Shown piece after piece: positions 35,657 to 48,777 of a stretch of 64,000 nt of DNA. The notes under the pieces are model-generated. The model saw nothing but the letters and a program-made list of their open reading frames with translations, ran no database searches and was not told where the DNA came from. Where the stretch lies: the NCBI GenBank assembly GCA_030144725.1, contig JASKMD010000015.1, positions 4,653,810 through 4,717,809 of the forward strand, in the 5' to 3' direction. Every line of letters starts with the position of its first letter. The first letter of the stretch is position 1. The position numbers and the translations under genes are program-made. This DNA is from Haematococcus lacustris (Eukaryota > Chlorophyta > Chlorophyceae > Chlamydomonadales > Haematococcaceae).

Positions 35657-37194
35657 TCCACCCCAAGACGGTTACTTCTTCTAGGCACGGTTCATGTCCC
35701 CCGCTCACACTCGCCATGCCCAACTTGCAAACCTGCAGCAGGGGCCGGCCTTCCGGGTCCAGGGCTTCCGGCTGCAGTGGCTGGGCCTCGTCTAGCGGCA
35801 GTACATGCGCATGCACTAGCTGTTCCTCAGGACGTAGAACGCCTCCCTGGCATGGTGAAGGAGGTGCAGCAACGGCTAACCATTCTGTAGCTGCTGGATA
35901 GTCACGCGTTGCTTGCCTGTGGCTAGAAGTGCCTTGTGTTGTAGGCGTTGTGGGCAGTGTGGGAGCGCACGAGAAGGAGTGGCAGCTCTAGAAGGAAGCT
36001 GCTAGGAAGGCTGGGACCCCACTCAATGCCGCTCTAGGCACCAGGAGGAGGAGCAGTAGAGCAGTTGCAGCAACGGAGCCAATGAGGGCCGGGGAGGCAA
36101 CACTGCCATGTAGGGGGCGAGGGGCGATTGTCATGACGAGGGTGGGAAGGAACTGCTTTGAAACAGCCAACCTCGTGGCAGGCAAGCAGACGTTGTAGTA
36201 TGGGGCTGAGCACCAGGGGGGGGGCAACACCATCCCAGCGGCAGCCATTCACCTGTGTTAAGAGGATGATACTTTTGAGGTATTGCATAGGCGGCAGCTC
36301 GCTCGTGGATAGATGAGCAAGACAATGGCATGAGCGCAGCGCAAGCTAGACTTGGCAGGATGGCAACAACAGACAAAAGATGGCCAGCCTAGCTAACGCT
36401 AGCCTGAAGGGCATGAGCTAGCAGGGCTACACAGCTCACCTTGCCACAGTGCTCAAGGTGTGGTAGGCCATGTGGAAGGGAAGCATCAAGCCATGCTAGG
36501 CAGAACCTGCAGCATGGCGCGCTTGCAAGATGGCAGCCCACTAGGTGGCTCACATACCTTGTGCCTCATCCCTTTTCTCATTGGTGTTGGCCTGCTTTGG
36601 CTGACTGCAATGTCACACCGTATCCAATAGTGGCCCTGCATCCTTCTTGCAGGTAAAGTGTGCATTGGCGACGCAGAGGTCATAGTTAGTAGAGGTAGTA
36701 GAGGTAGTAAAGGTAGTAGAGAGATAATAGAGGAAACAGCATACGAAGGACGGACAGCATGTGGTGGCGCAGCAGCGGCGGCAGGAGCCGGCCCGGGCGC
36801 AGCGGCATAAGAAGCGACAGAGAAGGCGGTCGATCCTATCTTGGCAGCGTGCTGAGAAGCGGCAGCAGGCAGATGTTTGCAGCAGCGCGGAGGCTGTAGG
36901 TCGATGAAACATTGGCGATGTCCCTTCAGCCTGGCCGTCCAATCCTTGTTTGCACCTTATTTAGGCTTTGTGTCTTGCAGCGTGAACCAAGCTTGCAGAG
37001 TTATGGCACAATGCAGGCATGGAGCAAGGGCCCTACATTATTGTAGTTGGCCATGGTTGCATGCCTGCGAGGCAGTTAGGTAGTGGCCATGGTTGCAAGC
37101 ATCTACAAAGGTACAGGTAGCCAGATGCAGACTTACATGTCACTATTCAATTAGCTCTTGGGCTGTCAATTTGGTCCTGCGACGACTGCACGCG
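35657..37194. promoter_or_regulatory. Shared divergent promoter region of MON1 (-) and CLASP (+)
   Basis: The two start codons face away from each other across 1.5 kb. A run of AGTAGAGGTAGT-like repeats lies at 36685-36730. No coding frame or specific control element could be supported. Confidence 0.45.
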
Positions 37195-40100
37195 ATGGAG
37201 TCGCAATGGGCCAGCATTAAATGCGCCTTGCAAGGCGCAACAATGCAGCGACTTCAAGGCCTCGACGATTTACGGGTGCGTCAACGTTTGTATCCAACGG
37301 CTAGGAACAGGGGCACTAGTGGCTGCGCACTCAGTGCAGCAGTATTTGAACGCTTGTGGGTCGTGCTTTCTGCTCCCAGAGGTTGCTGGAGCAGCCCAAC
37401 AGCCAGCTGGACCGCGAACAGTTATGCGACCTGGTTGATACAGCAACGGAGCTGCTGCGGGACAACAATCACAAAGTCGTCCAGGGTATCCTGCAAGTCC
37501 TGTCCTTGATTGTCATTGCGGCGTCCGAGCCCGTCAAGCCCCACATGAACACGTTGCTACCGTTGGTAGTGAGTGGCTGCGCAACAGTTGACATCAGTGC
37601 ACTGTACCTTCGCTAAAACCCGCTCTGTTCAAATGAGGGAAGCACTAGGATTGTGGCAAATCCCCAACTTTCCCTTCTGCTAACATGTGCTCTTTAGGTT
37701 GAGCGCCTTGGGGAGTCTCGGCAAGCTGTACGTGGCTCAGCATTCAACCTGCTGCTTGACATGTTCAACTGCATCAAGCCAGCTTACATGTTAGAAAAGA
37801 TAGCCCGCTACTGGACCCACCGGGCCTGGAAAGTGCGGCATGGCATCATCCAAACCATCACGCAGCTGGTTGTCGACAACAACACGCCACTGCTTGGCAC
37901 ACCCGAGCAGAGCGAGTACATCATCAACGAAGTGGTGAACCTGGTAGAGGACCCTGAGTCGTGAGTGCCAAATCCTAGCACATACACACAAGTCCTCATA
38001 GCCCCATCTGTGAGATGCTTGCAGTGCAGTACATCATAATCATGACACCCGTCTGTCCCACTGGCCTCGCAGGAATGTGCGCACAGTGGTGTATGAGTGT
38101 TTGAAGGAGCTGTGGGTGGTGCTGGACAATGTGCTGCTGGACAACCTGAAAAAGCAGAACATCAGGCCTGCTGTGTTCAAGGAGGTCCTCACCTACCTTG
38201 ATGAGGCTCGGCCCACCAACTACACCCTGCCAGACAATCCAGCACCTCCCAGCACAGCAGCAGTCACCAAGCGCTCTGTCTCACGGACCAGTGAGACCAA
38301 CACAGCAACCAGTGCAGCCCCTGGCCTGGCAAGCCAACCAAGTGCCAGCAAGAAAGCAGGAGCTCGGGATCTCAGTGTAGCCGCATCATCACCCCAAGAG
38401 CCTGCAGAGCCTACCCCTATCTACGTCACATCTGACAAGGAGCTTGCTGCAGAGCTGGATGCCATGGTGACGCCCCTGAACGGCACCGTGGTGGACTGGC
38501 AGCAACGTATCAGCCACATGCAGCGCCTGGAGGGGTTGGCACTGGGCTGTGTGCCTGCCATGCTGGAGCCCCTCAATGAGTGCCTGAAGGGCCTGAGGGA
38601 CTCCATGAGCAAGCAGCTGGAGGATCGCAGGTCAGCTGTGGAGAAGCAGGCCTGCATGACCCTGGGGCTGCTGAGCGCAGTCCTGGGCCTCCGCTTCCAG
38701 GAGCACCTGGTGTACTACCTCCCTGTGCTGTTCAAGATCCTGCCAATCACAGTGCAGGTGAGGGACACACCCTCCTTGCCATGTGCAAGCCTATCTCCTG
38801 TATACTTTCTAAGTTGCATGGGGTTCACTTTCAGCAGGGCCACAGGCAACACGCATGTAGCGATGACAACACGGGCACACCAGCGACTCAGCAATGACCT
38901 TGCGCTGTTGTTTGGCTGAAGAACTAGTGGAAGGAAATTGGAGGCTGGCCACGCAGGCTGGTGGCTTCTTGCAGCTGGTATCCCAGGTGCATGAGCATGC
39001 ACACCCTCACATGGCTGCAGGTGATGGCAGAAGCAGCAGACACCTGTGTGAAGACACTGCTGGCCAACTGCCAATCCCACCGTGCCATCCCAGTGCTGGC
39101 CCAAACTGCAATCAAAGACAAGAACGCGCGCATCAGGCATGGCTGCGCCAGCTACCTGGCCGACCTGCTGAGCAGCTGGGAGCCTCAGGTCATCCTGCGC
39201 TGCTCAGATGACCTGGAGGCAGCCATGAAGTCAGCTGTGTCGGATGCCAGCGGGGACGCCCGGGCAGCAGCGCGCCGCATGTATGCCGGCTACGCAGCCA
39301 TTGCCCCAGATGTGGCTCAGGCCTTCTTGCGCAAGTTGGACCCATCCGTGCAGGACAAACTGTGCAAGGCGGCAAGCAGCACGGTGCCCTGCAAACGAGG
39401 TGAGGCAAGGCTGGAGGGGAGGGTGGGCGCAGGCTGTCAAGTGTGCTATGTGGCTGGTAAAGACAGCTGCTGCACCAATGCACCATGATGCACACATGCA
39501 CCACTGTAGCACCGATGTGTGCAAATTTGCCCACCAACTCATACCTGGCAGCAACCTAGAGAAACCGATGCTGGCATAGTCTGCAAAGCAGCATGGCCTT
39601 GGCATGACTCCATGCCATGCTGTACTGCACACAGCCCTGCTGCCCAAGCCCTTCTTGTCCCGCCCCAGCTCCAGCACTTCTCTTGCCTCCAGCACAGCTG
39701 ACAGTGACATCATCATCGTGGCCCCGCATCCACCTGCCCCTAGCCAGCTCGGCGGTGTGAAAGCGGTGCGCAGCAGCTCAGGCAGCATGGACCTCCCCAC
39801 ACAGAGGCAGGACAGGCGGCCCCCTGCGTCACGCAAGTCAATGGCCAGTGCATCCAGGGTGCTGGACAGCCTTCTACCAGAGCCAGCAGAGGAGCCAACT
39901 CCACAAACCTATGCAGGTGTGGGGTCAGGGTCAGGTCGACACAAAGGGCCATACTCCTCCCACCCTTGCAGCTTAGCACCTCTTTCGTGTGATGTTCGCT
40001 GAAGTTTTCTTCACAGTGGAGTCCATCAGGCTTCAGCAACTCGGATAAATAGTATAACTATGACCTGGTATGCCAAGAAAGACATTAGAAATGAAAAGGC

Positions 40101-43100
40101 TGGCTAAGGAAAAACTTGTTGGGGCTGGCATGACTGCCTGTGGGACATGTCCGTGAGGTCAGGACATGACATGGGTGTGTAATACGGTCACACCTCTAGC
40201 TTTAGTCCTGTGCTGTAGCTTTCTCGGTCAGAGTGTGGGACAAAGCAAGGGTTGTCCTGAGAGACCCTGACCCATGCTGCAGCTCACCTGCAGTATAGCT
40301 CAGTCAGGGTGCATGTCCTACCTCAGCCATGCCCCTCCACTGAACTGCTGTGTAGGGTGGCTCTGGCTCTGCCTCTTGTGTCACTTGTGCCAGTGTGAAG
40401 GTGGCAGACGCACTGGGCCTGTCCACCCCTGCAGGCTCAGACAGCAGCCGCGTCATGAGCAACCCAGCCCGCCGCTCCTCAGTCAACGCCTTCACAGCCT
40501 CTGGCCTGCAGCCCAGTGCCCCCTTGAGAGTGCCCGCTGCCACCCCTGGCCCTGCACCCCGCCCAGCAGAGCAGCCCAGCATGCCAGCGCCACGCCATGT
40601 CAATTTCACATCAGGCCCGGGCCCCGGCCCCGGCCCCTTCTACACCATGGACATGCCACAGCCAGAGCCTGCCAGCAACCCTGCTCAGCGACCCCCCACC
40701 AGCAGCAGAGGCAGCATACCTCTCAGGGAGCAGGAGCAGCAGCAGGCACCCGCTCAGACAGTCAGCAAGCCGCTAAGTTTCTCCAAGCTGGCCGCATCCT
40801 TAGGAGCAGCCAACAAGCCATGGAATGTCAAGGTGAGCATGCAGCAATGGTGGCGGAGGCAGTGAGGCCACCCTGCTGATATGTCCTCAGCGTGCTGCCA
40901 CAGTCATGATGCACCAGCACCTTCACCACCATCGTGTCTAGGCACTACACCAGTGGGTGGGGAGTCGGGGGTGTGCTTGGCGCACGCTGCCCTGCCAGCA
41001 AACCGTGTTGTGCAGTGGTTGCCAGTGTGGCAATGCTATGCTCCCAACTGAGCAGGGTGTGATGCTAGCAGCTCCCCTGCTGCTGTGCTCCTGGGCCTGC
41101 AGGTGGAGCTGTTGGCAGCCATGACAGAGTCTCTGGGCACAGCTGCTGGGATGACAGACGGCAGTGAGGCAGCGCACCTGGACCCGTCCAGGGACATTGA
41201 GAAGGCAGCGCCCAAGCTGCTGGAGTGCCTGGAAGACCCTCATTACAAGGTGAGGGGCAGCTGCACCACCTGTGCTACAGTGCCTGCCTGGCTGATGTGA
41301 TGTCGATGTAAGAAGGGGCTGTGCTGAGGCGCTGTGATGAGGGGCTGTGGTGAAGGGTCATGCGTTAGGAGCTGTGCTGAGGGCCCCTGCACCACCTGAG
41401 CCGCAGCGCCTGCCTGGCTTGTGTAATGTTATCGAAACAACAACACCTGCAACTCACTGGCTGCTTGGACTGTTTGGACAAGGGCTGAGATTGAGAATTG
41501 TTGAAGTGGGGCACTGCTGTGTAAGTTAATGCCAGGATTGTTTAGCATGGAGGCAGCTGAGCATCCGTACCTGCCTGCCACATCTGACACCATGGTGCTC
41601 TTGTACTGCAACCATGCATGCACTTGGGCCTTGTGTGGGCCCATCCCGGTGCTGATCTGGCTGGCCTGACCAAACCTCCTTTAATTGACCTGGCTTGTTC
41701 TGGGTGATCCTGACCACCTGCCTGGCCTGCCCAGGTTGCCCTGGCCGTGTTGGAGCTGCTGCGTGCGGTGGTGCATCTGCACCCCACTGCTCTAGACAGC
41801 AGTGCAGAACGCCTGCTGTCCGCCCTGTTCAGCCGGCAGCAGGACCAGAAGGACGCAGTGAGGGCCTGCGTCACTGACGTCCTCAGAGGTCAGTCCCGGC
41901 CCCTGACCAAGAGCCTGGCTGGAGAAGGGGTGGGTGGCATGGCTGTTGCCAGGTGTATTGCTGGTGTGGGCGCTATTGCTGGTGCCTGTGAAGTGCCTAT
42001 GTGGTTCTACGGTGGCTAGCCACTCTGCCAGTCAGTGATGAGCATAGTGAGGTGCTAGAGGGGACGGCAGCAGCACACAGCCTGTGCATGACCAGGGCTA
42101 GTGCCACCTCATGACCTCCCAGTTGGCTCTGGCGCACAGGCACATGCACACGCGCCATGCTGATCCTGCATCCCCTGCAGACCCTGCAGCTCAGCATTGA
42201 CAGCCTTGCAGCAACACAGCTCATGAGCGTTGCACACAGATGTTAATTCAACATCGCACTCCACTGCCACCACTTCACTGTCCACAGGAGCTTGGCAGTG
42301 TCAGGCAGGCAGCCATGTTGGCCTTGCCCTCAGCCTTGCTGCTGTGCCCCAGCATTGCCCGTTGCAACTGTGTGCAGGTGCAGCTGGGGTGCCTCCCATG
42401 TCCCTGCTCACTGCCATCTCACTGCCCACCACTGGCTGCAGAAATGGCATCCAACTACTCCGCCGACGTGCTGCTCACGGGGTTGATACGTGCCCTTGAA
42501 AGCAACAAGCAGCCCAAGAGCAAGCTGAGCATCTTGGAGTACGGGGCGGCGCACATTGGACGGCAGTGCCCCGCTGGCATCCCCTCCACCAACTCCACCC
42601 TGCTCAAGTGAGGTGCTGGGCTCACTACCCGCCTGCTTGCCTATCACCCAGCACCTAGGCGCCAGCACCCTGGGCAATTGAGGGGCTGTGCTCACAGCCT
42701 GCCTGATGTGTTGCAGCCCAGGCTCTACCCAGGCACCCTGCTGCAGTGAACTGCTTGCCCTTGATGGCATCTGCAAGCTGTGAAGTAGCATAGGTGGAGG
42801 CCTGTGTGTGGGCTACTTTAGCTGCAACACCCCGAACGTGCCTGCTATCGCTTGAGCTATGATGGACGCAGCTGGGCATTCAAAAATGAATACACTGGCT
42901 GATAAAAGTATATAAATAAATAAAACGAATGCACCTGCCATCAGTCAATGGGAAGGGTGGGGTGGTGTGAGCTGAACATGCATCCTTTCTTGGCTTCTGG
43001 CCACAAGGCATTGCTTGGAGAGCCTGCGGGCTTTCGCAGGGATAGCCCCTGTCACCCTACCCAGTCCAGGTAATGGCTGGCTGCCTGACCCTGTCTAAGT

Positions 43101-46100
43101 TCGCTCTCTGCAGGCAATGGCTGTCTCGCCTTGCACCGCTCCTCACTGACAAGAGTGTAGAGTTGCGCAAGAGGGCGACAGAGGCGGTGGAGGCGGCGCA
43201 GATCAATGTGGACGCTCAGGCTGTGCACAGCTTTGCTCAGTTCTGCTCAGGCGCTGAAGGGGTGAGGGGTTGCATCAGGACTGGCATCCCCATGCATGCT
43301 GCCACATTGCCTGCCATGCCGTATGCAGCAGCCTCAATGCTGTGGCATTGCCAGCCATGATGCTGCACCACACGCTGCTAGCCAGGCTTTCTGCTGGCTG
43401 TGCCGTCCGTACTTGGCTTGGCTGCTGCTTTCGCTGACCGCTTGGCCGCTGCTGCCTGCCCCTGCCGTCCTACCTCCTGCAGATAGCCCTGCGCCGCGTG
43501 CTGAGCAGCCTGGATGCGAGATACCGCAATGACAGCCAGCCAGCTGCCCCAGACACGCCTGGCGCCGCCCCTGCCCCCGCCACCCAGCAGAAGCCGCAGC
43601 CCCTGGCTGTCTCTCCCAACGCAGGTAATGCCTGGGTCCCAGGAGCCCCTGGCGCCCCCGCCAGCACAGCCCACCTTAGCTCTGCAGCTGCCAAGACCAG
43701 CCCACTGGCCCTGCCCCGCTCCCACCCCCTGGCCCTGACTGAGGACCCCACCGCCTTTGACGCCTGCGACGCCACAGTGACCGCCACAGTCGGGCCCCGG
43801 GCCGCCTACACGGCATCAGACTACATGACGCCCTACAAGGTGGGGGCAGCTGGCTGCTGCTGGGGGACTGGGAGCTGTCCTTGGGGCTACCTCAGCTGCC
43901 TGCTTCGTTGCTCGGTGCTGTCCTTGGCTGCCTCTACTGGCTGCTGGGTTGCTGGGAGCTGTCCTTGGCTACCCTTGAAGGCCGCAGCCACAACCTGCCC
44001 TGCTGCCTGCCCCTGTGGTCAGGCTGCTCACAGCATGGGCGCCTGTCCTTCACCACCACCAGGAAATGTCCACTGCCTGTGCACATAAGCAGTTTAGGCG
44101 CAGGACAGCGTTCGGTTTCAACACAGACAACCACAGTGCCCTGTGGCGCATTGCATGTGGGAACCTCCCTGGTAACCTTGGAGAAACAGATGGCTCAAAA
44201 CCGTGCCTTGCATGGGTGTCATTGAGTTGTGCATCTCCCTCCCCTTCCTGCGCAGGCAGACCCAGCCAAGGTAGCTTGCATCGGCCCTCTGGCAGACCCA
44301 GCCCCGCCCAAGACCAGCCTGCCCACCGTGCGCACCGTCTCAGACCCAGGCGAGCTCCTCCTCGCACGCGACCAGGGCCTGCTGCTGGTGGCCGGACCCA
44401 CCTCCAGCATCTCTGCTGCCGGCTCTACCCAGCCAGCCAGCCTCCTGGGCCACCTGGGAGGTGCAGGCGGGGGCGGGGGGACGGGTGCAGCTGCTGCCGT
44501 GGCTGCCGGGGGGTCAGCAGGGGAGCCTGGAGCTCAGGTCCGCATGCTCAGCCTCCTCACGCACCGCCTGTCGTCACACGTCACACATGAGACCATGGCG
44601 CAGCTGATTGATGCAGTGGGCAAGGTGGGTGGGTGTGTTGGGAGTGTGGGTCAGGGCACAGCTAAAAAAGGTAGAGCGGCTGGGACAGGGCTAGTTTGAG
44701 AGGTGACGATGGAGATGGTTTGCTAGAGAAGGTGGGGAGTAGGAGAGTGAGGGTGGCAATGACAGGGGCTTGTGTTGTTCAGCGGGTGACAGGGTGGTGT
44801 GGTAAAACATTTGCATGTCTGAAGTAAGCCCTCTTTCCATGGCCCATGGGCTAGGGTCAGGGAGCAAGCAAGGCATCAATGCCACAGGGCCACACAGCTT
44901 AAGCAGGCCTGCCGCCCTGCACTGCCATTGCTACCGTTGCACTGCCCCTACTGCCTGTACAACAGTTTCCCACTCCTGCCACCTTACCCCGCCTTTGCAG
45001 TACTGCACAGCAGCGTGGGAGGCAGGCTTCCCTGCACTGTTGGCAGTCTTGACCAGCAAAGCCATCGCTAGCTCAGATGCTGGCATCCGGGAAATGGTGA
45101 TGGTGCTCATAGAGAAGCTGTCAGCCCAGCATGGCGTGCTGGTGCAACCAACGCCAGCCATCGACGCGCTGATGCAGTGCGTGCTGACAGCGCTGCAAGA
45201 CACCAGCAAGGAGGTGGGTCGCTGCCCCATGCGCCAGCAGCAGCAGCAGGCCAATCAAGCTTTTGTCTCCAGGCTTGCATCGTGGCTGATAGGGGCGGGC
45301 GAAGGCTGCTGAGCACGGTTGTGTTTGGAGCAGCCAACACCAAGATTCATGCAGTGTGTGCATTAGCTATAAGCAGAACTTGAACCACTCCTTGATGCGA
45401 CCTCTGCCACCACACTGCCCAGCCCTGTGCCCCTATGCTTGATGCCACTCTGCTGATTGAGTCGAGGTGCTAGGCTCCGCCAGTCATCCTTCCCACAACA
45501 AAGTGTGGACTGAGCCTGGTTGTGCTGGCCAATGCAGGCATCCTGTGGCTGTGGTGGTGTGCCTTGGCAGCACTGACTCTGATGGTTGAGCCCTATATAT
45601 GTGATGAGTGACACCTAGTTTCTTCTGCTTGACAGCACCAATTCCAATTCTGCTGGATTCTTCTGCTTGGCAGCACTAATTCCGATTCTTCTGCTTGGCA
45701 GCATTGAATGTCACTGTATTGATGAGTGACTCTGCGGTCCATTGGCCTGAGCCTCACTGCTGCCCACGTCACCCTCCACAGGTCGAGCTGGCGGCCGCTG
45801 ATGCGCTACGCACCTTGGTCTTGGCAGCGCCTGCCAAGCAGCTGCTCGACGTGCTGGCCGCGCTGCTGCCCTCCAGCCCCTCCCCAGAGATGCAGGCAGG
45901 GGGTGACAGGCTGTGTGCGCTATGCCGGGCCCTGCAGCGCGTGTTCAAGAGCAAGGCAGCGCCGGCCATGCTGGCAAGGTTGCAAGCGGACCTGCTGCCA
46001 GGCCTGCTACTGTGTGCGGATCATCAGCGGGTGGATGTGCGCAAGGCAGCGGTGTTTGCGCTGGCGCAGGCCTGGCACTCAATCGGGGATGAGAGGTGGG

Positions 46101-46481
46101 TGCCCTAGGCAGCGCTCCTCAATCTGCCTTGAGGCCTGCTGGTCAGGCCATCACCTTCACCTTCATTGTGTGTAGTGGCATAGAAAATGGCTGCTTGAGG
46201 AATGGCGGCCCATGTTGTAGAGTAACAGTAAGGTTTTGGCCGACATTGCTTTGCTGCATAGGAGCAATCTGTGCCGGTGCCACTCTTAAGTTCACCTTTG
46301 CTTCCTTGCCTCCAGAAAGACTCGACCCTGCTGCTGGTGATGCCTGCCTGCTGCTGTGGCTTGCAGGTTCGCAGTGGTGGTGCCCAGTCTCAGCCAGTCC
46401 CACGGCCACCTTGTGCGCTGGGCAGTGGGCAAGCTGCGGGCCGCTGACAAGTCAGGCTCCGATGTCATGTCATGTCAATAG
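37195..46481 (+). CDS. CLASP: CLASP-type microtubule-associated TOG-domain protein
   Basis: CLASPs bind and stabilise microtubule plus ends. Exons joined in phase: 37195-37275, 37380-37568, 37698-37960, 38073-38757, 39021-39399, 39635-39916, 40408-40832, 41103-41249, 41735-41888 (possibly to 41931). Then come two exons near 42289-42377 and 42442-42607 whose borders I could not settle. They are followed by 43114-43261, 43483-43839, 44256-44624, 45001-45213, 45782-46095 and 46367-46481 (TAG). This gives about 1,470 residues. The N-terminal helical array includes LLRDNNHKVVQGILQVLSLI and WTHRAWKVRHGI. The CLASP_N segment runs from ITPLNG-like VTPLNGTVVDWQQRI through EDRRSAVEKQACMTLGLLS. Further TOG-like repeats (RKRATEAVEAA; VDVRKAAVFALAQAW) and a Ser/Pro-rich linker follow, as in the family. 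A TGTAA at about 46930 could be the poly(A) signal. Confidence 0.88.
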
Positions 46482-47279
46482 CTAGGAGGCCACAGGGCGG
46501 GGCCACGCTGCCTGCCCTGCACTGCCACGCAGCAACTCACCCAGGTTGTGTGCTTTTGGTAGGGATAGGGGTCGGGGGTGGAACTGCCACCGCTGATGAG
46601 CACTGTACCCCCTGGCCACGCTCACCGCCAGGACTAATGCAGGGGATTGATTCGCATGACTGATGCCCTCGTTGAGAGCTGGCCAGCTGGGTGGGTGTGG
46701 TGAGGTTTGGGGTGGAGGCTATGCAGCAGGTAGCCCCTTGGTGGGCGGTAATACACATTGAGATGGTGTGCAGGTGTGATGCGTCAGATTGGCTGTAGGG
46801 CGCAGGCGGATCTCGGTGTGGCCACAGCAGGGAGCATATAGCTACAGCTGCTGGCTTCAGGCTGCACCATATAGGCTGAACCGTCTGTCCAGCGATGCAG
46901 CGGTCAGCGCCAAGTGTCCCCCACTCAGGGTGTAATCTCAAGCAAGCGATCCTTACCTATTGTGAATTGTCGGTGAAAAAAGTCTTCCGGTACAGTTAGC
47001 TGCGTTTTGACCCGGCAGCTGCGACTAAGGCGCGTCAACATGCAAAAGGCGCGTTGGTTCGTGACGGCGCAAGCGATAGCGGACACACCTTAGCTGGTCA
47101 CTGTCGATTGTTTCAGTGGTGAGTAGTGGCATCGTCGGGAAACTCAGCCTCGTATAATTACATTTCAGCCCGCCAGGCTCGCTCCGCGAGCCTTTCATCG
47201 GTGCACGCCGTGTCGGAGGACCGTCGTTGAGCGAGTAATACATCGGCATTGCATCAAACGCGTGGGAATGTGTGGGAGT
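46482..47279. other. 3' flank of CLASP, nothing recognised
   Basis: Probably the CLASP 3' UTR followed by repeat-derived sequence. No gene supported. Confidence 0.4.
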
Positions 47280-48637
47280 CAGGCGCCCCCAACTAACAGG
47301 AAACCTACCCCTGGTAGTAGGACGGCTGTAACTTTGCACCCACTGCGCCAAATGCTATGCTAGATGATTCACAATGTAGCCAACCCAGCCAGCTACCTTT
47401 CACCCATCCAGAATGATTATACACTGGGTAGGCCGTGCACAGCAAGGCGTCAAAGTTATTGATTTACATTTGAGCCGTTGCGGGGCACGCAGTCTTCGCT
47501 GCGACCGCCCGCGTCGCTTAGGCTGCTCTACGCGAGCACGCGCATCAGCAGCAGCAGTCGGATCGGAAAGCGGTGTGGCAATGCGCCCACCTCCCCCCCA
47601 TACCTAGAGGGCAATGCCACAGCTCGACCATTTGGACTTACAACATGCTACTTACTAGGTTAACCTCATTTACGACATTGTTACAAAAGCTCATACTCAG
47701 ATAAGCCACAAGCTCACTTTGGTCTGAGACCCCCAACTCCCTTAGCCGATTTCAGGGCCAGGGCCATGCAGTCAGTCACACAGCTCCACACCATGACCGA
47801 TTTTTGACTCGGCTCCTCTAAGAGTTATACTCCCCTACATGCCATCCACCTGCGTGCAAAGTTTCATAGCTCAATTGCCACCCCACAGTGGTGCTCTGGG
47901 AGGGGTGGGCTGGGAGGGGTGGGCTAGGCGGGGGTGGGCTTTGGGAGGGGGCGAGGGGAAGGGCTGGGAGGTGGTGGTCAGGCTCAATGAGGTGGGCTCC
48001 TGCAATGATGGGTAAAGGGGGGGCGGGCGTGGTGGGTCGTTGCATGCCGTGGCCTTGCACCATTCTGGTGTACATAATGTAACTTCAAAGCTGTCTAACA
48101 GATAGAGGCCTGGGCTGTTTGTTGTGCAATTTGTTTCAGTAGATGCGCCAATGGGTCAAGAACAAACATTTTATAGCCATATTCTTGTGGGTGCAGCGGT
48201 GCAACACAGTGGAGGACACAGTGGAGGAGGGGGGGTGTAAGCCGGTGATACCTTAGTGTGCGCCGACCCAAATGGTGTATTCGGCGGAAGCGAGTACAAC
48301 TATATGTTCCAAACACCCCGTCAAGGTGCCCTGCACGCCCAGCAGACATCGCGTTGGGTGTTGGCCGGACATTCCATTTGTGTACAACCAGCTCACTACG
48401 CTAGTTAGATGGGGTCTCAGCGATGTGACTCACCGTGCCAAGGAGACCCGTCTCGCCGATGTGATTTGTTCGCGGGCACATGTGGCAGTACGCGAGCAAA
48501 GACTCCAATGGCTAGCGCTGATGGTCAGATAACGCGGACGAAACCGCCGATGCCAATGTGATAAACGCTATCGAAAATGATGCACTATCGAGAGAGTAAT
48601 CGCATGCATATTACCAACCCCACGTTGGGGGCGCCTG
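47280..48637 (+). mobile_element. Terminal-inverted-repeat element (copy B2, longer form)
   Basis: It begins CAGGCGCCCCCAAC and ends with the exact complement GTTGGGGGCGCCTG; the inverted repeat extends to 17 bp if the flanking AGT/ACT is counted. Both ends match the short copy at 4907-5403, and the middle 920 bp are unique to this copy. No transposase frame and no clear target duplication were seen. Confidence 0.7.
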
Positions 48638-48777
48638 ACTGTCACTGTTCAGACTTTCTATCTATTACCTTGCTCAACGACACAGCTGTTGGAAAAGAAA
48701 GCACGGCCTTTTATGAACCAGGCCTGCCGTAGATGACTTTGGCGCGACCCGACATTGCAGGAATGACTAGCCAACCC